A stretch of DNA of 33,199 nt from Treponema sp. (GTDB lineage Bacteria > Spirochaetota > Spirochaetia > Treponematales > Treponemataceae), in NCBI GenBank assembly GCA_017960765.1, contig JAGCYQ010000013.1, positions 1 to 33,199 on the forward strand. Reading direction: 5' to 3'. The translations under genes were made by a program, and so were the position numbers. This document shows positions 7,805-15,749 of this stretch, one piece after another. The notes beneath the pieces were generated by a model. It was not told the origin of the DNA. It saw only the letters and a program-made list of their open reading frames with translations, and searched no databases. The number at the start of each line of letters is the position of its first letter. The stretch's first letter is position 1.

Positions 7805-10550
7805 AGCTTCCCTTGCGTTCTGGCTGGCGATTTTCTTTTGCGCTGCAGGGGCTTCGATAAGTGCAGTTTTATTTTCTCAGAGCATGAACAGGGTTATGTC
7901 CAAAAACGAGGAGCCTATTGCAACCATTACCTTTAAGAACAAGACGGCTCAAAGACGTTTTATGGACCGTGTGGTATGGGACCGCCTTAGGCAGCATTCA
8001 GACCTGTACAACGGTGACGTAATCCATACCATGCCCCTTTCATCTGCCACGATAAAATACAATTCCGACAACAGTACCGTTGAAGTCTCGGAAAACACCA
8101 TGATTCAGGTTTTTGCCAACGACGGACAGAATATCGCGGATGTTACCGAGGGATCTGCCATAGTCACTGCCGGTGAGAACGGAATGCAGCTCATATCTGC
8201 CGGTGTGACAGTATCTGTTGAAAGCGGCGGTATCTTAAGTGCAATTTCCTCAGACGGAACAACTTCATTCCAGATGATTCAGGGACAGGCAAATCTGGAC
8301 AACCGTGCCCTTACTGAAGGCGATGCCCTTGCATTGGGAGAAAACGGTCAGTTTGCATCTCCTTCTTTTGTAGTGACAAGTCCTGCTCCCGAATACAAGT
8401 ACCTGTATTTTACACCGGGTGAGGCCCAGGTTCCTTTTGCATGGAGGCTCAACAATATTTCTGATCAGACTCCGATGGAACTTGAATTCGCACGTGACAA
8501 GAAATTCAACAATGTAATACGTACAGTGTCAGTTACAGGCATCACTCAGCTTTCAGTTAACCTTGAGAACGGTGACTATTACTGGCGCCTTAAGACATTG
8601 AACCCCGACGGAAGCACTGCTCTTGAGGCAGGAAGCAAACTCCGTGTAATGCAGTCTCTTCCTCCAGAGGCCAAGGTTCCTGTTACTGACTATGAATATT
8701 CATATCGCACACAGAAGCCGCCCGTACGCCTTATATGGACAGACTCAGAATATGCTGCGACCTATCAGCTTGAGATAGCAAACAACCCTCAGATGAACAA
8801 TCCGGAGGTAAGACAGAGGACTTCACTTCCGTCTGCGATTGTCTCAACACTTGGTGAGGGACAGTGGTATTGGAGGATAACTCCTCTCTACAATGTGAAC
8901 AATCTTGGCCTTGCAAACCCTTCTGAGATAAGCACTTTCCGTATCTCAAAGAGGGGTACCCTTAACCGTCCGACACTCAAGGTTCCGGCGGAAGGCACAT
9001 TCATAAACACACAGATTGGAAATTCCAGCGTCAACTTCTCTTGGAAGATGGAAACAGAGGCTGACAATTATGAAATCCTCATTGCAGATAATGCCCAGCT
9101 TTCAAATCCTGTTGTAAGGAAAACTCTGGAAGAAAACTATATCTCAATTTCACCCAAGGCTTCCGGCATTACAAACCGTCAGTGGTATTGGGCAGTCCGT
9201 CAGATAGATAACGAGGGAAACAGATCTGAATATTCAACTGTACGCTCATTCTATGCGATCGATGGTCAGGTTGAGCAGCATACGATATTCCCAAGCCAGG
9301 ACTACTCCATACTTCAGAGCCTTTTGGTTGACAGCCGCTTTACATGGAAATCTAATCTTCCAATGACACGGCATGTACAGGTTGCAACCGACCGTTCATT
9401 CTCTAACATTGTTTATGATACAGTACAGGATGGATCTTCACTTTCTGGAGTAAGATTGAATCAGGGCTCATATTACTGGAGAATCTATTCAACTGATGGT
9501 TCTGCCGAATATGTCACGGAACCGAAACTGTTCCATGTTGTTCCGCCGTTGCCTGCACCGACCAATCCAAATCCGAATCAGGCAAGCCGTGCGGTCATCA
9601 GGCCTTATACTCCGTATAAATTTACATGGAATCCTGTTGCCGGAGCCGACTATTACCGCTTGAAGCTGTATCGCTACGGATCATCTGAATCTCTGCTGGA
9701 TGAGAACTTCATCTCGTCAAATACACTTGAGCTTGATATGGCTGATTATCCTGACGGTTATTACCAGTGGTCAATTCAGGCCTATGCAAACGAAAGCGAG
9801 AAGGGAAGCCGCCGTAACGGTCTTCTTACAGAAAGCAATTTTGAGCTGAAGCACCTGCATCCTGTTGAGCTTTCTTATCCGAGTGACTCTGAGGAATTTG
9901 AAGGCCTTGAAGCACTTGATAATCCACCAGTGTTTACATGGACATCAAAGGAAGCCATCGCAACACAAAGCATCCTCCTGTACAAGGTGAGTGCCTCCGG
10001 TGCCGTTACTCTTGCATTTAAGGACCCTGTTGACAGGAACGAAAGGAAAATCCAGATCCGTCAGCTGTCTCCTGGAAATTATGTCTGGAACATTGAGGCA
10101 ATGAGCACTGATGATCTTGACATAACAGGACTCAAGACAAGGAGATTCACAATTCTCCCGATCGATCCTTTCAATCCTCCAAGCGGACTTTCAACGGGCA
10201 AGACAAATTACTTTGATGCTGCATACTTGCGCAAGACTCCGATAATCGATTTCAGCTGGAAGCCTGTAAACCGTGCTCATGATTACATTCTTGAGATTAC
10301 AGATGTCAATGGCAAGAGAATACTTACAAAGATTTTAAACGGAAACGGAAATACGGAATTCACCATGGAAGACCTGACAATTCTTTCCAAGGGCGATTTC
10401 ATCTGGTCAGTTCGTGCAGTTCGTATGGATGAGGAAAACAAGCAGGTGCTCATAGACGGTATTCCTGCTACTTCCAAATTCACAATTGACTTTTCACTGA
10501 AAGAAAACGGTGGAAAGAAAAAGGATACAGGTAAATTGTATGGTAATTAA
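7770..10550 (+). CDS. FecR-domain protein with seven Fn3-like repeats
   Basis: 926 aa, unusually large. A TM or uncleaved signal segment (about residues 13-38) is followed by a FecR-like beta domain (about 90-205), with phrases such as VEVSENTMIQV and ITAG-like turns. After that come seven repeats of about 100 residues, each ending in an aromatic strand: Trp272, 368, 474, 570, 667, 773 and 879, in contexts such as YYWRL, WYWRI and FIWSV. The spacing of 96-106 residues fits fibronectin-III or similar Ig-like modules. The protein should reach from the inner membrane into the periplasm. The ATG lies inside the cyclase gene, so translation is coupled, and the next gene overlaps its end. This suggests a signalling or envelope-linking partner of the cyclase (inference). 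FecR proteins usually relay signals to ECF sigma factors, but none is here. Confidence 0.85.
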   Translation: MKKKTKQSLSSKASLAFWLAIFFCAAGASISAVLFSQSMNRVMSKNEEPIATITFKNKTAQRRFMDRVVWDRLRQHSDLYNGDVIHTMPLSSATIKYNSDNSTVEVSENTMIQVFANDGQNIADVTEGSAIVTAGENGMQLISAGVTVSVESGGILSAISSDGTTSFQMIQGQANLDNRALTEGDALALGENGQFASPSFVVTSPAPEYKYLYFTPGEAQVPFAWRLNNISDQTPMELEFARDKKFNNVIRTVSVTGITQLSVNLENGDYYWRLKTLNPDGSTALEAGSKLRVMQSLPPEAKVPVTDYEYSYRTQKPPVRLIWTDSEYAATYQLEIANNPQMNNPEVRQRTSLPSAIVSTLGEGQWYWRITPLYNVNNLGLANPSEISTFRISKRGTLNRPTLKVPAEGTFINTQIGNSSVNFSWKMETEADNYEILIADNAQLSNPVVRKTLEENYISISPKASGITNRQWYWAVRQIDNEGNRSEYSTVRSFYAIDGQVEQHTIFPSQDYSILQSLLVDSRFTWKSNLPMTRHVQVATDRSFSNIVYDTVQDGSSLSGVRLNQGSYYWRIYSTDGSAEYVTEPKLFHVVPPLPAPTNPNPNQASRAVIRPYTPYKFTWNPVAGADYYRLKLYRYGSSESLLDENFISSNTLELDMADYPDGYYQWSIQAYANESEKGSRRNGLLTESNFELKHLHPVELSYPSDSEEFEGLEALDNPPVFTWTSKEAIATQSILLYKVSASGAVTLAFKDPVDRNERKIQIRQLSPGNYVWNIEAMSTDDLDITGLKTRRFTILPIDPFNPPSGLSTGKTNYFDAAYLRKTPIIDFSWKPVNRAHDYILEITDVNGKRILTKILNGNGNTEFTMEDLTILSKGDFIWSVRAVRMDEENKQVLIDGIPATSKFTIDFSLKENGGKKKDTGKLYGN

Positions 10551-11925
10551 GAAACTATTGATGATGACAGTTTTATTGTTTGCCTCCCTTTTTATGCTGG
10601 TATCACAGGAAGCTGAGACGACCGAATTGGACCCCGAGCTTCTTGAGGAAGAACAGATTGATTCTGCGGTTGAGCTGCGCCTGAAGATGGAAAAGGAAAT
10701 AGCAGAAAACAATGTTCTTGTTCAGCCGATCAGTTGGGAAGATGCCGGAGAAGTCCTTAAATACGACGTAATTATCCATAAGCGTTCCGATACGGTTGGT
10801 GCAAACGGAAAATATTCATATACAGAAATCTTCCGCCACACAACCAACGAGGAAGAGACTGAGGAATGTACTATCTATCTTGATCCGATCCTGCCCGCTG
10901 GAAACTACCGCCTCACAATTCAAGTGTACAATGTCCTTGGAATGCTGGAGGAAGATTATACCTCTGTTGAGGATTTCGTAATTTTGGAAGCATACCTGCC
11001 GGAAGTAAAGAAGGTCTCCTATCCTTTGAACTCCGGTGATACAATTTATCTTGACGACGGTGACAATAACGGTATCATCCGTGCATCAGGTAAAAACTTT
11101 TTGCCAATACGTGAATCAGAAGAAGACCTTTCGTACATGGACTACACGCTTTCAAACGACAAGCGTACCATTCATGCTCAGGATGTCGTAACCCTTAAGG
11201 ACGACGGAAGTGAAATTGAGGTTCATTTTGACGAGCGCACAATGGCTGTTGGCGTTTACAATTTTACCGCAATAGATGCATCCGGACTTCATTCGGTTCC
11301 AGATAGAAACTCAGTCATTACCGTAAAGTTCAAAAAGCTCATCGACCTTGATGTTTCAGGCGGCTACATGTGTCCGATTATCCTGTTTGACGACACCGTA
11401 AAAACATACATGGATACAAGGTTGTGGCCGGTAAGTATTGTCGGAAAAGTTACGTTCATTCCATTCAAGCAGGTCTGGGGTTATCTTGGTGTTGGCATCT
11501 CAGTGTTTGGAACCCGTTTCTTTGGACAGGGAACAACAGCAACCTATGATGTTGACGGAAACTTTTTTGCTGGACAGTTGAATTTTGTCTATCAGAAACC
11601 AATATATTTCAAAAACAAGAAGACAGGCCGCTCCTCTCACAGGCTTACGCTTGAGGCACACGCAGGTGCAGGTGGAATGGTGTTCAACGGAATGAAGCTT
11701 CATTTTGAGCATAACATCGAGTCAATTCCGCTCAATTCAATCGACTGGTCATTTGATGCAGGTGGAGCACTTCAGGTTTATATAACAAAGAGGCTTTACA
11801 TAGAAACAGGCGCTGATTTTGTAGTCGGCTGGGTACCTTTTGTTGATCCTACAAGCAACAAGGGACCGACAGACATGCTTCTTGGAACAGTGATTCCTTC
11901 TATAAGCATTGGATGGCAGTTCTAA
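10540..11925 (+). CDS. Probable outer-membrane beta-barrel protein
   Basis: 461 aa. A signal peptide (MVIKKLLMMTVLLFASLFML, cleavage near SQEAE) is followed by an acidic helical stretch, a beta-rich middle region and a C-terminal ~190 residues of alternating amphipathic strands. It ends in SIGWQF; the terminal aromatic is the usual barrel-assembly signal. I chose the ATG at 10540 because it begins the signal peptide; a GTG at 10510 would place ten residues before it. It overlaps the FecR gene by 11 nt. From memory, Treponema pallidum has an adenylate cyclase gene (TP0485) near a fibronectin-binding protein gene (TP0483), and this gene may correspond to the latter. That is recalled synteny, not a search result. 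Function unknown, possibly adhesin or anchor. Confidence 0.75.
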   Translation: MVIKKLLMMTVLLFASLFMLVSQEAETTELDPELLEEEQIDSAVELRLKMEKEIAENNVLVQPISWEDAGEVLKYDVIIHKRSDTVGANGKYSYTEIFRHTTNEEETEECTIYLDPILPAGNYRLTIQVYNVLGMLEEDYTSVEDFVILEAYLPEVKKVSYPLNSGDTIYLDDGDNNGIIRASGKNFLPIRESEEDLSYMDYTLSNDKRTIHAQDVVTLKDDGSEIEVHFDERTMAVGVYNFTAIDASGLHSVPDRNSVITVKFKKLIDLDVSGGYMCPIILFDDTVKTYMDTRLWPVSIVGKVTFIPFKQVWGYLGVGISVFGTRFFGQGTTATYDVDGNFFAGQLNFVYQKPIYFKNKKTGRSSHRLTLEAHAGAGGMVFNGMKLHFEHNIESIPLNSIDWSFDAGGALQVYITKRLYIETGADFVVGWVPFVDPTSNKGPTDMLLGTVIPSISIGWQF

Positions 11926-11943
11926 AATCATCTGGAGGTTATT

Positions 11944-12168
11944 ATGGATGAGATAAAATATGAGGTAAAGGAAACCTATGGCACGCTGTCAGAGACAAAA
12001 AGCGGATGGAAGACAGAGCTTAAACTTGTTTCATGGAGTGAACGTCCCGCAAAGTATGACATACGCTCATGGGCACCTGATGGAGCAAAGATGGGAAAGG
12101 GAATCACCCTTACTGCCGAGGAATTAAAAAAGCTCCGTGATATACTTAACGAAATGAAAATTGAATAG
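11944..12168 (+). CDS. YdbC-family PC4-like nucleic-acid-binding protein
   Basis: 74 aa. The sequence follows the YdbC pattern closely: an N-terminal strand with YGTLSETKSGWKTELKLVSW, the middle KYDIRSWAPDGAKMGKGITL, and a C-terminal helix (EELKKLRDILNEM). YdbC of Lactococcus has the fold of the eukaryotic coactivator PC4 and binds single-stranded DNA, so a role in transcription or DNA maintenance is plausible. GGAGG precedes the ATG by 7 nt. It starts 18 nt after the barrel gene and probably belongs to the same transcript, though it may be functionally unrelated to it. Confidence 0.85.
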   Translation: MDEIKYEVKETYGTLSETKSGWKTELKLVSWSERPAKYDIRSWAPDGAKMGKGITLTAEELKKLRDILNEMKIE

Positions 12169-12182
12169 ACCGTAACGGCAAA

Positions 12183-12779
12183 TCATTTTACAAGGCGGAA
12201 ATTGTCAACGTACAGTGTTCCGCCTTTATTGTTTCCTATAACCTGAATCAATGCACAGTAAAGCTCGTTTCCTGCCTGTATGGGCTCGCATTGTGTGTTT
12301 TTATTGTCTCGGATGTTTTCTATCAAAGAGAACCTTACGTCCCTGTTTTCTCCCTTCTCAAGCACAACGGATTTGCACACAGTCCATTTCCAGTTCTCCT
12401 TTGTCTGAAACGCGATGTTTACCGTAATCTTCTGTTCCGTGGGATTGTAGAAGTCAATGAGTATCTCCCTGTATTTTCCCCAGTCAGGCTCAAACAGCTC
12501 CGTGCAGGCATAGCTTGACTGATGAACTTTATTCATGATGCCGAACGAAAGGCATGCGCTAGTTTTACCCTCTGAGCTCCACTCTGTGCTGAGGGAACAA
12601 TCCTCTGCCATGTTGGAGGAAGGCCATTCCAAGCTTGAGTCAGCGACTGTTTTCCAGAAGTTCCCGTCCTCAAATCCATCCAGAAGAAATGTGGATTTAT
12701 CCTTGACCTGTGCAAAAGAAAGGGCAGAGGTTAAAAGAAAGAGAGCTGAACAAAAAACAATCCTGAGGCAAGGGCGCAT
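12183..12779 (-). CDS. Secreted beta-sandwich-like protein of unknown function
   Basis: 198 aa. An N-terminal signal peptide (hydrophobic residues about 7-22, likely cleavage after SFA) has no lipobox Cys, so the product should be periplasmic or surface-exposed. The mature part starts with LLDGFEDGNFWK and ends with YVDNFRLVK. Short secreted beta-sandwich domains of carbohydrate-binding or spirochaetal FlaA-sheath type often have such opening and closing strands. The match is by pattern only and no catalytic motif is visible. Its ATG shares one base with the stop of the upstream small gene (TAATG), so the two are translationally coupled. The codons for the last residues also form the convergent terminator hairpin. 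Confidence 0.75.
   Translation of the reverse strand: MRPCLRIVFCSALFLLTSALSFAQVKDKSTFLLDGFEDGNFWKTVADSSLEWPSSNMAEDCSLSTEWSSEGKTSACLSFGIMNKVHQSSYACTELFEPDWGKYREILIDFYNPTEQKITVNIAFQTKENWKWTVCKSVVLEKGENRDVRFSLIENIRDNKNTQCEPIQAGNELYCALIQVIGNNKGGTLYVDNFRLVK
12192..12226 (+). terminator. Hairpin terminator inside the end of the convergent gene
   Basis: A perfect 9-bp stem (AAGGCGGAA at 12192-12200, TTCCGCCTT at 12218-12226) begins 23 nt after the ydbC-like stop. It is followed by TATTGTTT, a weak U tract. It lies within the last codons of the gene on the other strand (12183-12779) and would stop the 5600-12168 operon. Confidence 0.55.
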
Positions 12780-13009
12780 TATTTTCCCCCGAAAACTTCA
12801 AAGCTGGGAGTATCAGAGCCTTTATCCGCATCCCCCATCTTTACGTTGGCTTTAACACTGTCAAGGCAGCTGTCCAAAAGGCTCAATGCCATGTTTATTT
12901 CCTTGTTGGTCTGAGAAGGAAGCATATCCTGAATTCCCTGCCAGTTGTCAAAAAAAGAATTGTAAGCCTGATTCATTCCAACATAATGATCCCAAGAAGA
13001 TTTTTCCAT
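12779..13009 (-). CDS. Small helical protein of unknown function
   Basis: 76 aa starting MEKSSWDHYVG. I chose the ATG at 13009 because GGAGG lies 6 nt upstream on the minus strand. A longer frame from 13063 would run across that ribosome site and the promoter. The product is mostly amphipathic helix with a polar, Gly/Asp-rich tail. No family is recognised. It is followed directly by the secreted protein gene (1-base stop/start overlap), which suggests a shared function, and a good promoter lies just upstream. Confidence 0.75.
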   Translation of the reverse strand: MEKSSWDHYVGMNQAYNSFFDNWQGIQDMLPSQTNKEINMALSLLDSCLDSVKANVKMGDADKGSDTPSFEVFGGK

Positions 13010-13027
13010 TTGATTCCTCCAATAAAA

Positions 13028-13056
13028 AGTATACAGTCCAAGTAAATTTTCTTCAA
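13028..13056 (-). promoter_or_regulatory. Sigma-70 promoter of the 13009-12183 gene pair
   Basis: Minus strand: TTGAAG (13056-13051), a 17-nt spacer and TATACT (13033-13028). The leader would be about 12 nt, just enough to hold the GGAGG ribosome site. A perfect TTGACA lies slightly upstream but would need a 24-nt spacer. Confidence 0.65.
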
Positions 13057-13108
13057 GTGTCAACGTTAATAAAGTGTAACAAGAGTAAAGAAAACTAGAT
13101 TGAAAATA

Positions 13109-13801
13109 TTAGTCCCAGCTGAGAGATGCGTCGCCCGTTATCGGAATCTGTCCTCCAAGGTACTTTGGCTCTGCATGGAATGTCACGTCAAAGAAAGCCT
13201 TTACCCTTGCAAGGAATTCCCTTAGTGTCCAGGATAACTTTGTCTTTCTTGCGTAGGGGTAGATCTCCGGTGCCTCGTAAACCACTGCATCAAGACCCAG
13301 CTTCCTTGCAATATAGGCCGCACGCGGGGCAAATTTCGCCTGGGTCACGATTACGACATCGTTAACGCAAAAAACATCCCTTGCACGGTACATCGACTCA
13401 TAGGTGGAGAATCCGGCATGGTCAAGAAATATCTTTGATTCTTCCACTCCATAATTCTTGGTCATGTAGTTTTTGATTACGTTTACCTCGTCATAGCTTT
13501 TCGTGCCATGGTCTCCGCTCACCAGATAGACCTGGCATTTCCCGTTGTTCACAAGGCTTACGGCGGCGCTTATCCTGTCGTTCACAACATGAGAGACAGA
13601 GGATGTGTAGACCTTTGCTCCCGGAATCAGCACGGTATACTTTGAGGGAACGTCAGAGGCATTTGAATAGATGTATTCCTTTGTTGACTGAACCTCGTAA
13701 ATATTCACAATGACGCAGAAAATGAAAAATGCAACGCACAGAAAAAACACTTTGGAAATGAATCTCCTAAACCTGGATTTAGGCTTTTTGTTCTTTTTCA
13801 A
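13109..13801 (-). CDS. SanA/YdcF-like (DUF218) membrane protein
   Basis: 230 aa. A basic N-terminus and one TM helix (about residues 16-38) are followed by a DUF218 Rossmann-like domain: YTVLIPGAKV, the helix with DRISAAVSLVNNGK, the strand VYLVSGDHG, and a conserved EVNVIKNYM...DHAGFSTYES region, then VVIVTQAKFAPRAAYIARKLG. SanA, ElyC and YdcF relatives act in envelope or peptidoglycan integrity; the biochemical reaction is not established. The start is TTG at 13801, with AGAGG 7 nt upstream; no ATG is near. Only about 100 nt separate it from the next gene downstream, but that gene has its own promoter. Confidence 0.88.
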   Translation of the reverse strand: MKKNKKPKSRFRRFISKVFFLCVAFFIFCVIVNIYEVQSTKEYIYSNASDVPSKYTVLIPGAKVYTSSVSHVVNDRISAAVSLVNNGKCQVYLVSGDHGTKSYDEVNVIKNYMTKNYGVEESKIFLDHAGFSTYESMYRARDVFCVNDVVIVTQAKFAPRAAYIARKLGLDAVVYEAPEIYPYARKTKLSWTLREFLARVKAFFDVTFHAEPKYLGGQIPITGDASLSWD

Positions 13802-13885
13802 ATCAAAACCTCTCTAGATATTAACGGCAGACAGGAAATGTTTATCAAGTAGAAAAGAAATCTGAAACAGGCACTCAATGTAAAG

Positions 13886-13946
13886 ATTCCGGGTCAGGGC
13901 CCGGAATGACGAGCGGTAAAGGGTCATGCCGGACTTGATCCGGCAT
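13886..13946. repeat. REP-like pair of GC-rich hairpins
   Basis: Two 8-bp perfect hairpins in tandem: ATTCCGGG/CCCGGAAT (13886-13907, 6-nt loop) and ATGCCGGA/TCCGGCAT (13926-13946, 5-nt loop), 18 nt apart. They are far more GC-rich than the surroundings. They lie in the 184-nt gap between lysS and the SanA-like gene, both on the minus strand. The sequence resembles extragenic palindromes dispersed in many bacterial genomes. No clear T tract follows, so termination is only a possible secondary role. Confidence 0.8.
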
Positions 13947-13985
13947 CTTGCCCATGAAATTGTCTTCCAGACCCATTATGTTACA

Positions 13986-15590
13986 TCAATAAACGCCCAG
14001 AATCTTTTCCAGATCCTCACGTCCGATTATCTTAAAGAAGCTTCCAAGACGCGGGCCCTGTTCTTTTCCGATAAGCACACGGTATACAGTCTTGAACAAA
14101 GCCTTGCTTTCCTGACCTGCGTTTGTGGCTACATCGTAAATTGCCTGCTGGACTCCACGCTCATCAAGCTCGTCAAGTTTTGGAAGAACATCTGAGACGA
14201 TTGCCTTGATCATCTGAACGTCAACTTCTGTCAGGCCTTCTTCCTTTGAACCGTCAGTGCGGAGAGCGAACTTAAAGTCTTCAGGGGCACATTCATTTAC
14301 CCAGTACCATGCGCATACACAGCGTCTCTTTAATGTCTCAACCTGCTCTGGCTTAAGGTCCTTGAGTGTGGAAAGTACTTTATCGATGTCACCTGAATAT
14401 GTCTGGAGCAAAGTAGTAAGCTGCCTGAATGGAACCTGATACGGCATTATAGAAGGAACACCGTCAATCTGGCTCAACTCATAGACTCGCTTTTCAATTC
14501 TCTCAAGATTCTCGTTCTTAGCTTTGTCCACGCCCCATGCAATGCGTTCTGTGCGGTCGTATGCCTCGTACATCGTGATTACGTCAAGGTCAAAGCTGAT
14601 TGCAAATTCATGGTCAACCTTGTTAACCGCAAAAATATAGCGGAGGACCTCAGGCTGGTAAACCTCAAGAGCATCAACAAGAGAGATAACCTTTCCCTTT
14701 GATGATGACATCTTTCCTGGAACACCCTTGAGCCTTACAAAGTCATATTTCATTGTGACAGGTGCATCCCATCCGTAGACTTTCTTGCTTACGAGCTTTG
14801 CAGTGTCATAGCTTCCACCTGGAGAGATGTGGTCTTTTCCACCCGGCTCAAATACAACCTTCTCCTCGTTCCATCTCATAGGCCAGTCAACACGCCAGCC
14901 CAGCTTGAATTCAGAGCTTGTGCGGAGGTCACCTTTTTCCTCGTGTCCGCAGCTTGTACATTTATATGTTACGCCATATTCTCCGTCGTAATCCAGAATC
15001 TCCGTTGTGTCCTTGTTGCACTTGCAGCAGAATGCAGAGACAGGCCAGTAGACGTCAGAGTCCTTCATCTTGTGCTCATCGTCACGGTAATTGTTAAGGC
15101 ACCATTTGATAAGGTCACGGTTCTGGAGGGCTTTTTTCATTCCCTCTGCATAACGGTGTGCCCGGTAACGGCTTGCCTGATACAGGAATTCAGGATGAAT
15201 GCCCACACGTGGAAGCTGAGACTCAATGTCAACCTCATGGTGGCGTGCATAGTTCTCGTCACGCTCAAATGTATCCGGTACCATTGTGATAGGATAGCGA
15301 AGGTATTTCTCCAGTTCCTCCGGTTTAGGCATGTTGCCGGGAACCTTGCGGAAAACGTCATAGTCATCCCATGAATAAATAAAGCGGACATCTTTACCAC
15401 GGTCACGGAGAGCGCGGACAATCAGATCCACTGTGATGATCTCACGGAAGTTTCCGATGTGAACTGTTCCAGAAGGAGTGATTCCCGATGCACAAGTATA
15501 CAGGGGCAAGTCTCCTCTCTGCTCTATAATCTTCTTTGCCATCTGATCTGCCCAGTGGCACAAATCCTTTTCATTTCTTTCGTTACTCAT
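13986..15590 (-). CDS. lysS: Class I lysyl-tRNA synthetase
   Basis: 534 aa. Charges tRNA-Lys with lysine. It is the class I (archaeal-type) enzyme, which spirochaetes are known to use, not the class II form of most bacteria. The signature motifs are HIGN (residues 44-47, preceded by SGTV) and KMSSSKG (293-299). A Cys-rich insertion (FCCKCNKD...YKCTSCGH, roughly 185-225) looks like a zinc ribbon. The C-terminal half is the helical anticodon-binding cage. The start at 15590 is the only workable one: the conserved HWADQ segment begins at residue 12 and the next Met is residue 17. There is no ribosome site, because the promoter ends 6 nt before the ATG. Confidence 0.97.
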   Translation of the reverse strand: MSNERNEKDLCHWADQMAKKIIEQRGDLPLYTCASGITPSGTVHIGNFREIITVDLIVRALRDRGKDVRFIYSWDDYDVFRKVPGNMPKPEELEKYLRYPITMVPDTFERDENYARHHEVDIESQLPRVGIHPEFLYQASRYRAHRYAEGMKKALQNRDLIKWCLNNYRDDEHKMKDSDVYWPVSAFCCKCNKDTTEILDYDGEYGVTYKCTSCGHEEKGDLRTSSEFKLGWRVDWPMRWNEEKVVFEPGGKDHISPGGSYDTAKLVSKKVYGWDAPVTMKYDFVRLKGVPGKMSSSKGKVISLVDALEVYQPEVLRYIFAVNKVDHEFAISFDLDVITMYEAYDRTERIAWGVDKAKNENLERIEKRVYELSQIDGVPSIMPYQVPFRQLTTLLQTYSGDIDKVLSTLKDLKPEQVETLKRRCVCAWYWVNECAPEDFKFALRTDGSKEEGLTEVDVQMIKAIVSDVLPKLDELDERGVQQAIYDVATNAGQESKALFKTVYRVLIGKEQGPRLGSFFKIIGREDLEKILGVY

Positions 15591-15596
15591 GCCGCT

Positions 15597-15625
15597 ATTA
15601 TAGGATAAATTCGCTGTTTAGGCAA
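15597..15625 (-). promoter_or_regulatory. lysS promoter giving a leaderless or near-leaderless mRNA
   Basis: Minus strand: TTGCCT (15625-15620), exactly 17 nt, then a perfect TATAAT (15602-15597). Only six bases separate the -10 box from the lysS ATG (15590-15588), so transcription should start at or next to the A of the start codon. Confidence 0.75.
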
Positions 15626-15677
15626 TTACCTGGAGAAATTGGTCAAAACCACCAAATTTAAGATTTAAACTATTTTC

Positions 15678-15706
15678 TTGATAAGTAACAAAAAAAGGTA
15701 TAAAAT
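15678..15706 (+). promoter_or_regulatory. Promoter of the type I restriction-modification operon
   Basis: TTGATA (15678-15683), a 17-nt spacer and TAAAAT (15701-15706), overlapping a TATAAA two bases earlier. It is followed by a ~35-nt leader with GGGAG before the hsdM ATG at 15750. It diverges from the lysS promoter about 50 bp away. Confidence 0.6.
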
Positions 15707-15749
15707 ATTTAAATACTTGCATAAAACCGATGGGGCAGGGAGAATGTAG

